Positions 61,795 to 64,000 of a DNA stretch of 64,000 nt are shown here, piece after piece. A program made the position numbers and the translations under genes. This stretch comes from Pseudomonas parafulva. GTDB lineage: Bacteria > Pseudomonadota > Gammaproteobacteria > Pseudomonadales > Pseudomonadaceae. Every line of letters begins with the position of its first letter. Position 1 is the stretch's first letter. The notes under the pieces were generated by a model, which made no database searches, was not told the DNA's origin, and saw only the letters and a program-made list of their open reading frames with translations. The stretch spans positions 1,519,001 through 1,583,000 of the forward strand of contig NZ_CP019952.1 of assembly GCF_002021815.1 (NCBI RefSeq). Reading direction: 5' to 3'.

Positions 61795-61820
61795 TAAAAA
61801 ACCCGACGCTTGCGCCGGGT
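61795..61820 (-). terminator. Intrinsic terminator for the 57-residue gene (and pdxB)
   Basis: A short GC-rich hairpin ACCCG...CGGGT (61801-61820, one internal mismatch), with an A run on the plus strand giving a T run after it on the minus strand. It lies between convergent pdxB and the 57-residue gene. Confidence 0.75.
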
Positions 61821-61834
61821 CAGGAATAAGGTGA

Positions 61835-62008
61835 TCAGTTTTTCTGCGAGCGCTCGACCCGGCTTTCTTCCAAGGCCTTGCAGGCCTGCTGGATCATCTG
61901 CTCGGTGATCGGTACCTCCCGCCCTTGGGCGTCGATTAGCGCGCCGCTTGCCTGGGGGGACGGTGCGTGACGAGGCGTGTGGTGTTCGCGGTCATGGTGC
62001 AAGCTCAT
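61835..62008 (-). CDS. Hypothetical 57-residue protein
   Basis: A small protein, His-rich at its start (MSLHHDREHHTPRHAPSP), with an acidic-basic C-terminal helix (ITEQMIQQACKALEESRVERSQKN). No membrane segment, signal or known domain. AGGAGA six to eight bases before the ATG at 62008 and a terminator after it support a real gene; the longer open frame to 62362 is a shadow. Function unknown. Confidence 0.7.
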   Translation of the reverse strand: MSLHHDREHHTPRHAPSPQASGALIDAQGREVPITEQMIQQACKALEESRVERSQKN

Positions 62009-62222
62009 GCAGGGTCTCCTCTTCAGATGACGTCTGGTATCAACCTTGCGCCTGGCAGATCGTCGACGCGGGTGCGGCGCAACCTGAGGCTGGGCCATAG
62101 TCCACCAGAGATGGCGAACAAGTGCCAGAGCGCGGTTAGAACAATAGGCTATAGCCGCGCCAGACAGTTCCGTACTGCGGCATGAATGGTAGGCTGCATG
62201 TTCCGCCTTCGAGAGCAGATCC

Positions 62223-63983
62223 ATGGCCTCTACAACTCCGCGCCCCAGCCGCGCTTTGCGCCTTGGTTGGCATTTTCTTCGCCCATATCGGCGGCGCCTG
62301 GTGCTGGCCTTGCTGGCACTGGTGGTGACTGCCGGCATTACCCTGTCCATGGGGCAAGGCATCCGCCTGCTGGTGGATCAGGGGTTCATGACCGGTTCCG
62401 TCCATCAGCTCAACCAGACCCTTGGCCTCTTCCTGCTGCTGGTGCTGGCCTTGGCGGTAGGGACCTTCAGTCGGTTCTACCTCGTCTCCTGGATAGGTGA
62501 GCGGTGCGTGGCGGACATTCGCCGCGCCGTTTTTGACCATCTGCTCGAGCTTCATCCGGGTTTTTTCGAAGACAACCGCAGCTCGGAAATACAGTCTCGG
62601 TTGACGGCCGACACCACATTGCTGCAATCGGTGATTGGCTCTTCCCTGTCCATGTGCCTGCGTAATGCGCTGATGGTGGTGGGGGGTGTGGTCTTGCTGT
62701 TCATCACCAACCCGAAACTGACCAGCATCGTGGTCGTGGCATTGCCGGTGGTGCTGGCCCCGATCCTGCTGTTCGGTCGTCGTGTGCGCAGCCTCTCCCG
62801 CCAGAGCCAGGACCGGGTGGCAGATGTGGGTAGCTATGTGGCCGAAACCCTGGGCCAGATCAAGACCGTGCAGGCCTACACTCATCAAGCCCACGACCGG
62901 GCACTGTTCGCCGAGACGGTGGAGTCGGCATTTGCAGTGGCCCGCCAGCGCATTACGCAGCGGGCCTGGCTGATTACCGTGGTGATTGTGCTGGTGCTAG
63001 GCGCTATCGGCGCAATGCTGTGGGTCGGCGGCCTGGACGTTATCGCCGGGCGTATGTCGGGGGGTGAGTTGGCGGCGTTCGTGTTCTACAGCCTGGTAGT
63101 GGGCAGTGCGTTCGGTACACTCAGCGAGGTGATTGGCGAGCTCCAGCGTGCTGCTGGAGCAGCAGAGCGCATAGCCGAATTACTGGCTGCGCAAAGCCAG
63201 ATTCTGGCGCCGTCCAGTGCGCGGCTGCTGACGGGAGGTCGTGCACGGGGCTGCCTGACGTTGCAGCGCGTGGTGTTTGCCTATCCCTCGCGACCCGAGC
63301 ACAAGGCTATCGATGACCTGAGCCTGGCCATCCAGGCAGGCCAGACGCTTGCATTGGTCGGTCCCTCCGGTGCGGGTAAATCCACCCTGTTCGACCTGCT
63401 TCTGCGGTTCTATGACCCTCAGCACGGGCAGATTCTGCTCGATGACCACCCCATCGACCAACTCGACCCCGACCACCTTCGCCAGCAGTTTGCATGGGTC
63501 GCACAGCAACCGGCACTGTTTCGAGGTACGGTGGCGGACAACATTGCCTACGGACGCCCTGGCGCTTGCCTGACCGACATCGAAGCAGCCGCGCGCGCAG
63601 CCCATGCCGACGGGTTCATACGCCAGTTGCCGCAGGGCTACCAGACTTGCCTGGGGGAGGGCGGGGTGGGTTTATCCGGTGGGCAGCGCCAACGGTTGGC
63701 GATTGCCCGTGCGTTGCTGGTGGATGCCCCGATCCTGCTGCTTGACGAGGCGACCAGCGCGCTCGACGCTCACAGTGAGCACCTGATCCAGCAAGCTTTG
63801 CCGCGCCTGATGGCGGGGCGGACAACGGTGGTGATCGCGCACCGTTTGGCCACGGTACAACACGCCGACCGCATTGCCGTGGTCGACCAAGGCAAAGTAG
63901 TCGCCACTGGGACCCACAGTGAGCTGATTGAAGCCAGCCCGTTGTATGCACGGCTGGCAGCGCTGCAATTTACGTCCGCTTGA
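62223..63983 (+). CDS. MsbA-like ABC exporter (fused permease and ATPase)
   Basis: A 586-residue half-transporter: six-helix exporter domain (about 1-310) and a nucleotide-binding domain with Walker A VGPSGAGKST, signature LSGGQRQRLAIARALL, Walker B ILLLDEATSALD and switch His in VIAHRLATV. It should work as a homodimer exporting a lipid or hydrophobic drug. It resembles MsbA/LmrA/BmrA types, but it is not next to lpxK, so the true lipid A flippase MsbA is probably elsewhere. Stop is 17 bases before the window end. Confidence 0.92.
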   Translation: MASTTPRPSRALRLGWHFLRPYRRRLVLALLALVVTAGITLSMGQGIRLLVDQGFMTGSVHQLNQTLGLFLLLVLALAVGTFSRFYLVSWIGERCVADIRRAVFDHLLELHPGFFEDNRSSEIQSRLTADTTLLQSVIGSSLSMCLRNALMVVGGVVLLFITNPKLTSIVVVALPVVLAPILLFGRRVRSLSRQSQDRVADVGSYVAETLGQIKTVQAYTHQAHDRALFAETVESAFAVARQRITQRAWLITVVIVLVLGAIGAMLWVGGLDVIAGRMSGGELAAFVFYSLVVGSAFGTLSEVIGELQRAAGAAERIAELLAAQSQILAPSSARLLTGGRARGCLTLQRVVFAYPSRPEHKAIDDLSLAIQAGQTLALVGPSGAGKSTLFDLLLRFYDPQHGQILLDDHPIDQLDPDHLRQQFAWVAQQPALFRGTVADNIAYGRPGACLTDIEAAARAAHADGFIRQLPQGYQTCLGEGGVGLSGGQRQRLAIARALLVDAPILLLDEATSALDAHSEHLIQQALPRLMAGRTTVVIAHRLATVQHADRIAVVDQGKVVATGTHSELIEASPLYARLAALQFTSA

Positions 63984-64000
63984 AAGGCTGGCCCGCTGGT

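Overview
The window is chromosomal DNA from a fluorescent pseudomonad, most likely the Pseudomonas putida group. Evidence is the GC-rich coding style, the cmaX-crfX-cmpX-sigX-oprF cluster, the pyrD-rmf-rlmKL-dacB-yggL order, a 1621-residue NAD-glutamate dehydrogenase, the ppsR/ppsA pair and the Aer-acnA-rlmM-tusA-pdxB run. No rRNA, tRNA, CRISPR, prophage or intact insertion sequence was seen. Most of it is ordinary, densely packed core genome.

Layout. 1-8489 (minus strand): start of sbcC, sbcD, then a MoxR/DUF58/DUF4381/BatA/BatB-TPR/BatD operon for envelope homeostasis. 8717-20192 is more accessory: an orphan DUF2235 (Tle1-like) lipase, an MFS exporter, PepSY and CsbD small proteins, SoxR, a GntR regulator, a TolC/EmrA/EmrB-type efflux operon behind an AraC regulator, and a lysA-like decarboxylase divergent from lysR. 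21262-31927: a small acidic protein, gdhB, the divergent ppsR/ppsA pair, an alpha/beta hydrolase and an RraA-like protein. 31955-35965: cmaX, crfX, cmpX, sigX, oprF (envelope stress and the major porin). 36202-42372: pyrD, rmf, rlmKL, dacB, yggL. 42414-46677: an EvgS/EvgA-like phosphorelay. 46957-54709: dgt, a three-gene small membrane-protein operon, an ammonium transporter, a thioredoxin-fold protein, an M15-like peptidase, a small gene behind a LexA box, an RluA-type pseudouridine synthase and an Aer receptor with a FliA promoter. 54945-63983: acnA, rlmM, a 1.3-kb repeat region, tusA, pdxB, a 57-residue protein and an MsbA-like ABC exporter.

The least explained DNA is at 59063-60015. Two arms of about 230 bp, roughly 90% identical, stand in inverted orientation around a 14-copy heptanucleotide array. 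They are flanked by (GTTGCC)8 on the left and by (ATCAAG)12 plus a 17-unit AACAGC array on the right. Each arm contains nested hairpins, and in the one compared closely the differences between arms fall mainly in unpaired positions. No transposase is present. It looks like a non-coding structured repeat element, and the open reading frames across it are artefacts of the repeats.

Other useful signals are a consensus LexA operator overlapping a sigma70-like promoter before an uncharacterised 102-residue gene (51792-52159), a FliA-type promoter that fixes the Aer start, tandem hairpins upstream of rmf, a perfect 17-bp inverted repeat beside dgt, a degenerate metal site in the BatB VWA domain, and TTG starts for ppsA and sigX.
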